DNA from: Macrococcus epidermidis
GTDB lineage: Bacteria; Bacillota; Bacilli; Staphylococcales; Staphylococcaceae
Direction of reading: 5' to 3'
Length of the DNA stretch: 64,000 nt
NCBI RefSeq assembly: GCF_003259695.1
Contig: NZ_PZJH01000002.1
Coordinates: 62,001 to 126,000 of the forward strand
Part shown: piece by piece, positions 52,150 through 60,376 of the stretch
Layout of the letters: each line of letters begins with the position of its first letter
How positions within the stretch are numbered: position 1 is the first letter of the stretch
Notes under the pieces: model-generated
What the model was told of the DNA's origin: nothing
Seen by the model: only the letters and a program-made list of their open reading frames with translations
The model's database searches: none
Translations under genes and position numbers: made by a program

Positions 52150-52527
52150 ATGTTTAGTAGAAGAAAACTTAGTAGAGGAGAGTTGATTATTTTTGGTACG
52201 GCAATTACTTCGATGATTCTTATAGCTTATATCGCTTCAGGGTTTACTATGGATGGAGGAATTATGATTATGGCAGTAGGATTAAGTTATTTAATTAATG
52301 CAATAGAACCTGGTGCTGAAGTGGATGATGAAAGGGATCAACGTGTATTACTTGAAAGTTTTAGATGGATGACAATGTGTTTATATATTATATGGGCTGT
52401 ATTATACATTGGAGCTTCGTTTAATTTTTTTCATCTTTCTAAAGAAATGTATATTATCATTCCGATGGCGGTTTGTATCCTTATACAATCAATAGCTAGA
52501 GTAATTCTTAGTAAATTTATCATGTGA
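52150..52527 (+). CDS. Membrane partner 2 of XRE C
   Basis: 125 residues from the ATG after AGGAGG. Four helices and the loop EVDDERDQRVLLESF, a diverged copy of partner 1. It begins 10 bases after the partner 1 stop. Likely forms a complex with partner 1 (inferred). Function unknown. Confidence 0.73.
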   Translation: MFSRRKLSRGELIIFGTAITSMILIAYIASGFTMDGGIMIMAVGLSYLINAIEPGAEVDDERDQRVLLESFRWMTMCLYIIWAVLYIGASFNFFHLSKEMYIIIPMAVCILIQSIARVILSKFIM

Positions 52528-52574
52528 TTAAAAATTTAAGTTGAGCATGAATATTGATGGGCGGTTCTAATCGA

Positions 52575-52708
52575 GAACTGTGCCAAAACAAGCAAAATGG
52601 CCCGATTGCAAGAGGGAACCGTGCCAAAACAAGCAAAATGGCCCGATTGCAAGAGGAACCGTGCCAAAACAAGCAAAATGGCCCGATTCCAAGTAAGAAT
52701 CGGGCCAT
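52575..52708. repeat. 40/41-base tandem repeat ending in a terminator
   Basis: Three copies of GTGCCAAAACAAGCAAAATG followed by GCCCGATTGCAAGAGGAACC start at 52580, 52621 and 52661. The last copy ends in the right arm AATCGGGCCAT. Each copy contains the left arm ATGGCCCGATT, so the array looks like a duplicated terminator 3' half of the aureolysin gene. Confidence 0.85.
52678..52708 (-). terminator. Terminator of the aureolysin gene
   Basis: ATGGCCCGATT-N9-AATCGGGCCAT, an 11-bp stem. On the minus strand TTTTGCTTGTTTT follows. Confidence 0.85.
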
Positions 52709-52729
52709 AATAATTTCTAAAATCAACTA

Positions 52730-54253
52730 CTAGTAAACACCAACTGCATCCCAAGCTGCTTTAATAGTATTTGCTTCTGTTTGACCGTATAAGTCTAAAG
52801 CTGATTGGATTAATGCTTCTTTAGTATCTTTAAAGTTAGATGTTGATGTTAAGTAGTAAGATAATGCACGATAATAAATTTGTTCTGCTTTTGATTTATC
52901 CATTTTTGTTACAGTGTTGTAGAATGCTTTGTTAGGGATTCCTGAGTTGATGTGTACGCCACCCCAGTCACCGCTCTTAGTGTTAGGTAAGTATTGGAAG
53001 TCATCCATGTGTGATGGTTGATCATAAAGTTCTGGTTGAGAGAAGCTACGTAATGCATCTCCAGCTCTACCTGGTGTATAAACATCTTCACCCATTAAGA
53101 AGTCTGGGTCTACAAAATAACCAAATACGTCAGACATTGATTCGTTGATTGCACCTGGTTCATTTTCATAAACAAGTCCTGCTGTGTGCTCAGTTACAGC
53201 ATGTGTTAATTCATGTGCGATAATATCGTTAGCACCTGATAATGAAGTGAAAGTAACACCATCACCATCACCATAAACCATAGCTTCGCCATTCCAGAAA
53301 GCATTGTTGTAATTTGAACCATAGTGTACTACAGAATAGATTGGAGCCCCATTATCATCATAAGAGTCACGATTGTGAGTATTTTTAAAGTAATCGTATA
53401 CTACATCGCCATAATAATGTGCATCAACTGCTGCTTTTTGACGAGAAGAAGTGAAGTATTTATCTGTATCTCTTACAATGTCAAAATTTGTTTGTGTATT
53501 ATATGCATCATAAGTTTCAATATTTCCAGTATGTGTAGTATCAGCTAGATAGAAGTAACTACCTTCCTGGAAGATATTTAAATTTTTAAATCTGTTATCA
53601 ACACCGTATCCATAACCTGTTGTTGCAGCATCGAATAACATATTTTGTTTTTTGATAACTTCGCCTGTTTCAGCATCAATTTGTACGTGCCAGTTTGCTG
53701 CTTCAGGAGAAACGTAGATTAATTGAACATTGTATACATATTTATTTTTATCTGCATTGATTGCCACTTCAGCTTTTTTAACGACTTTACGGTTATCAAG
53801 ATTTTTCACTTTATCTTTATCAGCACCGACAGCTTTGAATGCTAAATCAACCGCTTGATCTTGAGATAATTTTTGTGTGTTTGTTGGGTCCACATCTTTT
53901 TGGTCAAGTTCACCATTTACATGAACGACTTGATTTTTATCGTTAACATGAATTTTAATTTCTTTATTTAGAGCTTTTTTACCGTTATTATGAGGCTTTA
54001 ATGTATAGTGTGTGAATCCTTTGTCGTCTTTTTCTACTTTTGTAATTTCATATTGTTTATAAAATTTCTTTGCAGCTTTGTCACCTGGTAAAGATTTTAA
54101 GAAGTTTTTTGCATCGATTTTAGATTGTACTTTCTGAAGGTGGTGAAGTGATTTGCTTGTTTCTGTTTTAGCAAAAGCTGTTTCGCCTTGAGTTAAACTT
54201 GCTAGTAAAGTCGATGATAATACGATAGCAGGTAAAATGTACTTTTTATTCAT
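52730..54253 (-). CDS. aur: Aureolysin-like M4 neutral metalloprotease (preproenzyme)
   Basis: 507 residues from the ATG after AAGGAGTG. Signal peptide (about 1-28, ending TAFA), FTP and PepSY propeptide domains (about 30-205), then the M4 catalytic domain. Zinc site H347-E348-x-x-H351 in IIAHELTHAVTEH, the third ligand in NESMSDVFGYF (GxxNExxSD), and the proton-donor region GGVHINSGIPNKAFY. Secreted, self-processed thermolysin-like protease; S. aureus aureolysin has the same length and layout. Monocistronic with a repeat-array terminator. It lies 3.2 kb from the pheromone locus. Confidence 0.94.
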   Translation of the reverse strand: MNKKYILPAIVLSSTLLASLTQGETAFAKTETSKSLHHLQKVQSKIDAKNFLKSLPGDKAAKKFYKQYEITKVEKDDKGFTHYTLKPHNNGKKALNKEIKIHVNDKNQVVHVNGELDQKDVDPTNTQKLSQDQAVDLAFKAVGADKDKVKNLDNRKVVKKAEVAINADKNKYVYNVQLIYVSPEAANWHVQIDAETGEVIKKQNMLFDAATTGYGYGVDNRFKNLNIFQEGSYFYLADTTHTGNIETYDAYNTQTNFDIVRDTDKYFTSSRQKAAVDAHYYGDVVYDYFKNTHNRDSYDDNGAPIYSVVHYGSNYNNAFWNGEAMVYGDGDGVTFTSLSGANDIIAHELTHAVTEHTAGLVYENEPGAINESMSDVFGYFVDPDFLMGEDVYTPGRAGDALRSFSQPELYDQPSHMDDFQYLPNTKSGDWGGVHINSGIPNKAFYNTVTKMDKSKAEQIYYRALSYYLTSTSNFKDTKEALIQSALDLYGQTEANTIKAAWDAVGVY

Positions 54254-54498
54254 TGATAACACTCCTTATTTGTCTAAAATTTAATTACAAGTTTTATTAT
54301 AAGGATTATCAATTTTAATACACTCGTATACACCGCAATTATTTTTACTCAAAAAAGTTAACATGAAAATATTATACTCATCATATGGTTATTTCATAGC
54401 AATATTTAAATTTTATATTGAACAAAATCCTTTATTTTTAAGAGATTTAACAAAATAAACAATTTATTAGATGTTAATTTTAAAAATAAAAAAAGATG
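54254..54498. other. Promoter region of aur, no gene
   Basis: About 245 bases of very A/T-rich sequence between aur and the NTF2-like gene terminator. No ORF, hairpin or obvious operator was recognised. Confidence 0.4.
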
Positions 54499-54515
54499 CA
54501 GCTAATTATTAGCTA
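54484..54515 (-). terminator. Terminator overlapping the NTF2-like gene stop
   Basis: AGCTAAT-T-ATTAGCT stem; on the minus strand CTTTTTTTATTTTT follows. The stop codon at 54502 lies inside the stem. Confidence 0.75.
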
Positions 54516-54879
54516 CACCTTTTTCAACATATGCTCGGATCAATTTACGCTCTTTTTCTCCAATTGTATCAAATGTAAATATACATAATGCTGCTTTGTC
54601 TGAAACATTATAATGTTCATCACCACGAGATATTTTAATAATAACTACATTAGCTGCACCACGCTCAGTTTTATGCATTACATCAAATTGCCATTCCAAA
54701 TTTGATCTTTTGGTTTCATCGAGATAACACTGTATACCTGCGATGAATTCATCATATCCTTTTTCATATTCAACACCGTCATCATAAATGATATTCGTTT
54801 GAACATTTTTATCGACGATTTCTTTGATTTTTTCAATATTGTTGTTCTGCCATGCAGCTAATAAATGTACGTGTGGCAT
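54502..54879 (-). CDS. NTF2/SnoaL-like protein
   Basis: 125 residues from the ATG after AGGATGAG. One compact alpha+beta cone-like domain: LLAAWQNNNIEKIKEIVD at the start, DGVEYEKGYDEFIAGIQ, and long strands to the end. The family includes small isomerases, dehydratases and non-enzymatic binding proteins, so the role is unknown. Monocistronic. Confidence 0.65.
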   Translation of the reverse strand: MPHVHLLAAWQNNNIEKIKEIVDKNVQTNIIYDDGVEYEKGYDEFIAGIQCYLDETKRSNLEWQFDVMHKTERGAANVVIIKISRGDEHYNVSDKAALCIFTFDTIGEKERKLIRAYVEKGVANN

Positions 54880-55010
54880 TTGTCTCATCCTATCTTCTTT
54901 TTCTTATTTACACTATATCATAATCTTGAATAGATAATGTTAATTATTTCATTCCATTTTATTCATGTGGTAAAATAAACTTAAAGAATCAGTAGAGGAG
55001 TGAAACACCG

Positions 55011-55181
55011 ATGGAATTTGTTAAATCTCTATTCAAAGCAATCTTTATTATATTTTTAGTATTATCTGTTATTGTTACTGCTGGTGCAGCTTTATTTGTT
55101 ATCAGCTTTAAGAAAGATTTTGAAGATATCGAACGTCGTACGAAAGAAATCGTTGCTAAAATTGAATCAGAAAATGTTTAA
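55011..55181 (+). CDS. Small single-pass membrane protein
   Basis: 56 codons after GAGGAGTG: MEFVKSLFKAIFIIFLVLSV, a 25-residue helix, then a charged helical tail (KKDFEDIERRTKEIVAKIE). A clear ribosome site and a terminator starting at its stop support a real gene. Function unknown. Confidence 0.75.
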   Translation: MEFVKSLFKAIFIIFLVLSVIVTAGAALFVISFKKDFEDIERRTKEIVAKIESENV

Positions 55182-55206
55182 GACTCTGTAATTTAGAGTC
55201 TTTTTA
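55181..55206 (+). terminator. Terminator of small membrane protein gene
   Basis: AGACTCT-N7-AGAGTCT followed by TTTTATTTT, beginning at the stop codon. Confidence 0.8.
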
Positions 55207-55240
55207 TTTTGCATAAAATAAATTTATCTGGGGTGTTCAA

Positions 55241-55762
55241 TTGAGTCCATTACAATCTATTTCACAAGAAGAATTACATGGTTTAGAAGATATTCATTTA
55301 GAGCAGGAAATGTCACAGCTGATTCAATTGATGAGAAAACAAAGACCAGTTATTCATGATATCGTAATAGGGTGTAGTAGGAATAATCTTGATTTGATAA
55401 AAGCATATCAGTTTAAATTATTGTGGGAACAATTTGGAGGTTTAGATGGTACAGGCGGAACTGTGCTTGCAATTGTAAGCTGGAACCCACACTCATCTTC
55501 ATTTAATAAATATGTTAAACGTATCGCTAGACACATACCAGATGGTTTCGTAGCAATCGGAGAAACTAAAGGTTTTGAACAAATTATGAGAAGATTGCAT
55601 CGTTTCACAGATGTAAAAGCAGATAGAACATTTGTATTTTCTTCTTTAGAATCTCAGCAGATGATTAATAGTGGGGGTGTCTTTATCTTTGAAGGTATGC
55701 AAGGCACTTCAAAACTCGGTACTTATTTTTCAGTTCGTGATGGACGAATTCAAATTACATAA
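55241..55762 (+). CDS. Uncharacterised cytoplasmic protein
   Basis: 173 residues from a TTG after GGGGTG. No signal or membrane segment; balanced strands and helices, with conserved-looking turns GGLDGTGGTVLAIVSWNP and FVAIGETKGFEQIMRRL. No family is recognised. Ends at a bidirectional terminator shared with the LPXTG gene. Confidence 0.68.
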   Translation: MSPLQSISQEELHGLEDIHLEQEMSQLIQLMRKQRPVIHDIVIGCSRNNLDLIKAYQFKLLWEQFGGLDGTGGTVLAIVSWNPHSSSFNKYVKRIARHIPDGFVAIGETKGFEQIMRRLHRFTDVKADRTFVFSSLESQQMINSGGVFIFEGMQGTSKLGTYFSVRDGRIQIT

Positions 55763-55799
55763 ATTAAAACGCACATGCCATAAACATGTGCGTTTTAAT
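55763..55799. terminator. Bidirectional terminator
   Basis: ATTAAAACGCACATG pairs with CATGTGCGTTTTAAT around a 7-base loop, between convergent genes. Confidence 0.87.
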
Positions 55800-57104
55800 T
55801 TAAATAGTATCATCATCACGCTTTTTACGTGTGAAGTACAATAATGCAACACCTGCTGTAACGGTCATAAGACCAGCTAACGGTAATAATAAGCTCATTG
55901 CCTCACCAGTATGTGGTAAATATTGATCTTCATTATTTGTTGGTTTATGGTTCGTTGCTGCATTGTTGGTGGAAGTATTATTATATGAACTTTTTTCAGA
56001 ACGATTATCAGAAGCGCTATCAGATTGATTACTAGAATCGTTAGTACTGCTGCTATTACGATAGTCTTTATAATTGCTGTCCGAAGCATAGCTGCTATCA
56101 GATGCATAGTCATCACTTGATGTGTTTTGTTGTGATGTATGATCCGATGTAAATGATGGACGTGTATTTTCTTGACTAGTTGTCGTGCTGGAATAATTAT
56201 TTGATGAAACATTATTATTACTTTCCGTGCTATATGAACCATTTTCGTTACTTGTTGTACCAGACGTGACAGAAGCCTCATTATTACGTTTCATAGGATT
56301 TACTGTCGGTTGTTTTACTGGAAGCTGTGATTTTACGTTACTATTATTAGTTGAATTACGTGTACGTGAAGACGCTCTATGTGTTACCTCATTAGAGCTA
56401 TCTTCCTTCTTACTTCTTGCAAGTAACGGTGGTATATCATCAGGAGATTTGCGGATCGTATCTTTTAGTTGTGAATTTTTAGTTGTCGTTTCAACAGAAT
56501 GATCTCGTTTAATCGGCTTTGTTTGTGCTTCAAAGATTAAAAATTTCTCTTCACCAGGTTCAATCTTTACATTATCTGTTTCCGTAGTTTTGTTGTAACT
56601 TACTTCATAGATCTTGTTTGGCTCAGTTGTATTAAAAGTTACGCTTCCGTTTGATACGTCAGCTTGATCAACAAGCTCTCCATCATATTTTAAATATACA
56701 GTGGTACCATCTTCTAAATTTGAAAATGAACGATCTACTGCATGAACTTTAATCGTTAGATTATCTTCTGGAAGAGGCGTTTCAGTCACCGGTATCTCTT
56801 CTAAAGAAGGTATAACTTCCTCGGGATTAACAACTTCGATATTATTCAGTTCACCAGGATTAATTTCATATTCTTGTCCGGCTATTTCAATCACTTTGAT
56901 ATCTTCAGCAATCACTGAATAACCATCATCTAAAGCAGTAAGAGATTGTTCTTCTTCGTTTATATTGATACTAAAAGGAAGGTCTTTAATAGGTTCATCG
57001 TCTTTATCATGAAAATAAAGTACTGTCGGGGTTGCTTCAGCATGTGCTGTTGAAACTGTCGTGAGGGAAGCCATAATAGCAAATGATAAAAGTATTTTTT
57101 TCAT
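55800..57104 (-). CDS. LPXTG-anchored Ser/Asn-rich surface protein
   Basis: 434 residues from the ATG after AAGGAG. Signal peptide ending AHAEA (about 1-22). Residues about 25-210 form two or three small beta domains (VLYFHDKDDEPIKDLPFSI; DGTTVYLKYDGELVDQADVS) like prealbumin/CnaB modules. Residues about 210-385 are Ser/Asn/Thr-rich spacer. It ends YLPHTGEAMSLLLPL, a helix and TRKKRDDD: a sortase A signal with LPHTG. Likely an adhesin or biofilm factor (inferred). Divergent from the pheromone operon across 311 bases, so a possible regulatory target. Confidence 0.9.
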   Translation of the reverse strand: MKKILLSFAIMASLTTVSTAHAEATPTVLYFHDKDDEPIKDLPFSININEEEQSLTALDDGYSVIAEDIKVIEIAGQEYEINPGELNNIEVVNPEEVIPSLEEIPVTETPLPEDNLTIKVHAVDRSFSNLEDGTTVYLKYDGELVDQADVSNGSVTFNTTEPNKIYEVSYNKTTETDNVKIEPGEEKFLIFEAQTKPIKRDHSVETTTKNSQLKDTIRKSPDDIPPLLARSKKEDSSNEVTHRASSRTRNSTNNSNVKSQLPVKQPTVNPMKRNNEASVTSGTTSNENGSYSTESNNNVSSNNYSSTTTSQENTRPSFTSDHTSQQNTSSDDYASDSSYASDSNYKDYRNSSSTNDSSNQSDSASDNRSEKSSYNNTSTNNAATNHKPTNNEDQYLPHTGEAMSLLLPLAGLMTVTAGVALLYFTRKKRDDDTI

Positions 57105-57415
57105 ATGGAACTCCTTTTTGCTTGTTGAATATATTATGACATAATTCAATTGCAAGTGCTATAGAGTATCCAATAATTCACAATTGATTTAGTAAGTTAA
57201 AACGTAATTTATATTGTTTAATATATTGTCATATAAACGTTGATTTTTCTTTGCTAATACCCATTAAATGGTTATAAAGTGAAAAAAATAAATTGATTAC
57301 AATGAAATAATATTGTAATTATTTTGTATTTTTTTTAAAATTCTATCGAATTTTTTGAATATTTCGTGTAATATTATATTTGCAATATATCATTTAGTGA
57401 ATGGAGGAAATGATT
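57105..57415. other. Divergent control region between LPXTG gene and comX
   Basis: 311 bases of A/T-rich sequence without a gene. It holds the inverted repeat AAAATTC-TATC-GAATTTT at 57337-57354 and a TTGAAT at 57355 with poor -10 candidates. I did not see a site like the Bacillus ComA box. Regulator sites for the response regulator would be expected here. Confidence 0.5.
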
Positions 57416-57595
57416 ATGAGAGAAGAGTTAGAACAAGTTGTTTTAAAGATGAAAGAAATGAACTTATCTCTAGAAGAATTGTTAAACCAAAACAAAAATT
57501 TAGGATTTAGCGAAGACGTAGTAACAGTAATTGACTCTGCTGCCCAAAAACCTCTTAAGTTCCAATCTTCTAAATATTGGACTGGCGATTTCTAA
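57416..57595 (+). CDS. comX: ComX-like pheromone prepeptide
   Basis: 59 residues from the ATG eight bases after GGAGG. The N-terminal part is an amphipathic helix (MREELEQVVLKMKEMNLSLE); the C-terminus is KFQSSKYWTGDF with the only Trp at residue 55. Bacillus ComX precursors are 55-75 residues, and a single Trp near the C-terminus is isoprenylated before export of the last 5-10 residues. It is followed two bases later by a ComQ-like gene, then kinase and regulator genes, which makes the assignment strong despite little sequence conservation in ComX. Confidence 0.87.
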   Translation: MREELEQVVLKMKEMNLSLEELLNQNKNLGFSEDVVTVIDSAAQKPLKFQSSKYWTGDF

Positions 57596-57596
57596 A

Positions 57597-58409
57597 GTGA
57601 TCGATCAATACATTTCGGAATTAATAAAGAAGTTAAATCTTTCTAAAGATTCCGAAGAGCAATTATTAGTTTATGTAACTAATAAAATCCAGCGAGATAG
57701 CTGGGGAAGTTATTACGAAACAATCAACAAATTATTTAATAAGGGAACACAAGCTGATATGCAAAGAAATTCGGTTGCTATTCAGCTTGTTTTTTGGGCT
57801 TTTGATTTAGTCGATGATGTTGTTGATGGAGATTACTTGTTAGAGTGGATATCTAGAGAGCAACAAATTCTTTTGTCTCATATTACTATGCTTCAAGCTA
57901 TTCGTTTGTTTAATCAGGAAATTCAAGATGAGGTAATGGCACTTATTGTTGATGCAGGGTATGCTGAATTTTTTGATGTAACTTTTGATTTTAATGAAAA
58001 TCCAAATATTTCTGAAGATGAATATATCAATTTAGTTACGCAAAAGTCAGGAAACTTAATGCGTTTGATTGGCTTAATCATTGATAAAGACAATGAACCG
58101 TTACAATATTTTATGCAAAATGTGGGAATAGCTGCCCAAATTAAGAATGATATTGATAGTATCTTATCTGAACACAAGAATGATTTTAATCAGAGAAAAA
58201 TGTATCTACCATTGATTAAATATATCTTTTTTTCCGGGGATAAAAACCTTCAGTATTATTCACGAGAAAATATTTTACAATCGGGTTCACTAGACTACTG
58301 CAGATTGTTGTATAATTATTACATTGAAAAAGCATACAGTATACTTTTAGATGCTTTTCCCGATAAAACTGAAGGAATAAGGAAATTAAAAGATGAATTC
58401 AATTTTTAG
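57597..58409 (+). CDS. comQ: ComQ-like isoprenyl transferase (pheromone modification)
   Basis: 270 residues from the GTG one base after the comX stop; an in-frame TTG at 57531 within comX is an alternative. All-helical polyprenyl synthase fold. The first Asp-rich motif is D70LVDDVVDGD79; in place of the second there is AAQIKNDIDSI, near residue 185. The QKSGNLMRLIG and the HKNDFNQRKMYLPLIKYIFF segments line up with B. subtilis ComQ (KCGSLIALANV, NRSDIEKNKHTLIYLYLKRL, from memory). It would attach a prenyl group to the ComX Trp. It overlaps comP by 17 bases. Confidence 0.87.
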   Translation: MIDQYISELIKKLNLSKDSEEQLLVYVTNKIQRDSWGSYYETINKLFNKGTQADMQRNSVAIQLVFWAFDLVDDVVDGDYLLEWISREQQILLSHITMLQAIRLFNQEIQDEVMALIVDAGYAEFFDVTFDFNENPNISEDEYINLVTQKSGNLMRLIGLIIDKDNEPLQYFMQNVGIAAQIKNDIDSILSEHKNDFNQRKMYLPLIKYIFFSGDKNLQYYSRENILQSGSLDYCRLLYNYYIEKAYSILLDAFPDKTEGIRKLKDEFNF

Positions 58410-60366
58410 ATTAAAACGTATGTCATTAACAATCTATATATCTTTAATTGTTATATCATATATATTTCATTTAAAGTTTTTCTATGCTATCAAATATTCT
58501 ATATTAACTGTGCAGAATACTGATGATATGACAATTTTAATAAGTTGTTCAGCTTGTTTTAACTTTTTCATAAGTATTGTCGTACTTCAAATATTTAATA
58601 AATTTGATTCATATGTACTAAAACATTTTTTTATACTTTGCATATTACTAGCTAACACTATATCTTTTTCATTTTATGATCCTTTGTTTAAAGGATTCGG
58701 AACAACCATGGAAATATTTTTACTGTTTTCTGTATTAGCTATGTTATCGAAGTTATTTAGTATCTATCCAGTATTCTCAAGGTCAAATAAATTAAATACA
58801 TTTTTAAAACTCAATAATTATTTAATTTTTATCCTTTTCATTATTGCAATGATACTGAATGTTACGCTTCAGAGAAGTGACTTTGTGTTATTTTCGTTTA
58901 TTATGCTCATCACAGTGTGCATCATTTTATTGCTGAGTGTATTTTATGTGATTTTCTCAATCATTCGTAACTCTCACGGTATGATTCGTCGTGAATTGTA
59001 TTTTATTCTTGCTTCGCTATTACTTAGTATTTTACCGATGTTTACACTTAATTTATTTTTGCATTTTTTTAATAGCAGTATTCCTTACTACTATTTATTA
59101 CCGACACTCATTATTTTCCCATTGTATTTACTTTATTCATTCTGTAAATTCAAGATAATCGTTTCAGAATCATTTTTATCTATTGTCTTTGGATTGTTTC
59201 AGATATGGAATGTGTTAATGCTATGTTCAATGATTGTATTCTATGTATTTTTCCTTGAGCATCCAATGCTCATCACTGCAATTATCATCCATAGCTTATT
59301 GTTGGTTGGATGTGTTGCATTATACTACTTCCGTAACCGTTATGCTGTAAAATATCGTGCTGCAAATATTACAAACAATATCAACGAGAATATTTATGAT
59401 ACTTTAATTCAGAACAATATTCAGTTATCTAATTATTATTTATTTATTGAAACGCAGGACCAATCTGAACAGTATAAGTTCCCAGCTGGAACATTTAATT
59501 ATGATGATATCATCTCTAAGACGCATATGATTTATGAGCGTTCAACGATTGCGATTAATCAACTGCAGGATATTACCGTTTATGTTCATCGTACTGCAAT
59601 GAATAATGCATTTATCGCTATTCATTCTTCCGAGGTTGAAAAGTTTAAATATCACGAATTTGTTCATTTATTAGAGCAGTTTGAGTTCTTTATGAAAAAC
59701 TATTCTACGAAGTTAATGGATGAAGATTATAAGAATCGTATTTATTTATCACATGCTGCACTTGAAGAAGAACGCGAACGTTTATCGATTTTCTTACATG
59801 ATGATATTTTACAGAATATTATTCTCGCATTGAATGAGACGAAGACTTTAGACAAAGATGGAAGTCGTGCGCATATTGAAGAGATTCTGGATGAATCAAT
59901 CTATGCGATTCGTGAAGCATGTGAGGATCTGTTTCCTGCAGATTTAGACGACTTTGGATTAAATGAGAGTTTAAATAGTTTAATTCGTCGTCATCTGTAT
60001 GAATCAATCATTGATATCCAGCTGGATTATCAGGAAAGCAACGTTATAATTGATAAACTCATAAAAATCAGCAGTTATCGTATGATTAAAGAATTGATCA
60101 ACAATGCGATAAAACATGCCGATGCTAAACATATTAAAGTTGAAGTGGTTGAATCAATCTCATCTTTATCATTTAAAGTTTCGGATGATGGTAAAGGTAT
60201 CCCGTATCATAACGTATCAGATATTTTAGTAAGAGGATCTAACAATGGATTAAAGTACTTGATAAACCAGGTCAACTTGTTTGATGGTGCTGTAGAATTT
60301 TCGGTGTTTGACGAAAATGCATACAGACAAGGTCTTATTGTAAGTGTTACATTGCCGTTAGAATAG
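58393..60366 (+). CDS. comP: ComP-like polytopic sensor histidine kinase
   Basis: 657 residues; the ATG lies inside the end of comQ after AAGGAA. About ten helices occupy residues 11-315, then a linker (about 320-455), a HisKA_3 dimerisation domain with H469 in ERLSIFLHDDILQNI, and an HATPase_c domain (NNAIKHADAKH near 570, SDDGKGIPYH). Bacillus ComP is about 770 residues with the same arrangement. Binding of the exported pheromone to the membrane part would trigger phosphorylation of the regulator encoded next. Ten bases separate the two genes. Confidence 0.87.
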   Translation: MNSIFRLKRMSLTIYISLIVISYIFHLKFFYAIKYSILTVQNTDDMTILISCSACFNFFISIVVLQIFNKFDSYVLKHFFILCILLANTISFSFYDPLFKGFGTTMEIFLLFSVLAMLSKLFSIYPVFSRSNKLNTFLKLNNYLIFILFIIAMILNVTLQRSDFVLFSFIMLITVCIILLLSVFYVIFSIIRNSHGMIRRELYFILASLLLSILPMFTLNLFLHFFNSSIPYYYLLPTLIIFPLYLLYSFCKFKIIVSESFLSIVFGLFQIWNVLMLCSMIVFYVFFLEHPMLITAIIIHSLLLVGCVALYYFRNRYAVKYRAANITNNINENIYDTLIQNNIQLSNYYLFIETQDQSEQYKFPAGTFNYDDIISKTHMIYERSTIAINQLQDITVYVHRTAMNNAFIAIHSSEVEKFKYHEFVHLLEQFEFFMKNYSTKLMDEDYKNRIYLSHAALEEERERLSIFLHDDILQNIILALNETKTLDKDGSRAHIEEILDESIYAIREACEDLFPADLDDFGLNESLNSLIRRHLYESIIDIQLDYQESNVIIDKLIKISSYRMIKELINNAIKHADAKHIKVEVVESISSLSFKVSDDGKGIPYHNVSDILVRGSNNGLKYLINQVNLFDGAVEFSVFDENAYRQGLIVSVTLPLE

Positions 60367-60376
60367 AGGTGGTTTC

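Noticed and set aside
52575-52708. Possible CRISPR array in the 40/41-base repeat block
   Set aside because: No variable spacers; every unit is the same sequence throughout, and it merges into a terminator.
52520-52754. Minus-strand frames with repeated FLLGIGPFCLFWHG-like peptides
   Set aside because: They are simply translations of the 40/41-base tandem repeat next to the aur terminator, without ribosome sites; the periodicity is in the DNA, not a protein repeat.
55895-56502. Other-frame ORFs in the Ser/Asn-rich part of the second LPXTG gene
   Set aside because: Low-complexity serine/asparagine coding creates open alternative frames; these peptides have unnatural His/Ile/Leu composition and no start signals.
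57105-57415. Search for a Bacillus ComA box (TTGCGG-N4-CCGCAA) before comX
   Set aside because: No sequence resembling it was seen. The regulator may bind another motif, so absence is not taken as evidence against the com assignment.
57531-57596. TTG at 57531 as the comQ start
   Set aside because: It would place 22 extra residues inside comX without a ribosome site. The GTG at 57597 gives a more typical ComQ N-terminus, although this is not certain.
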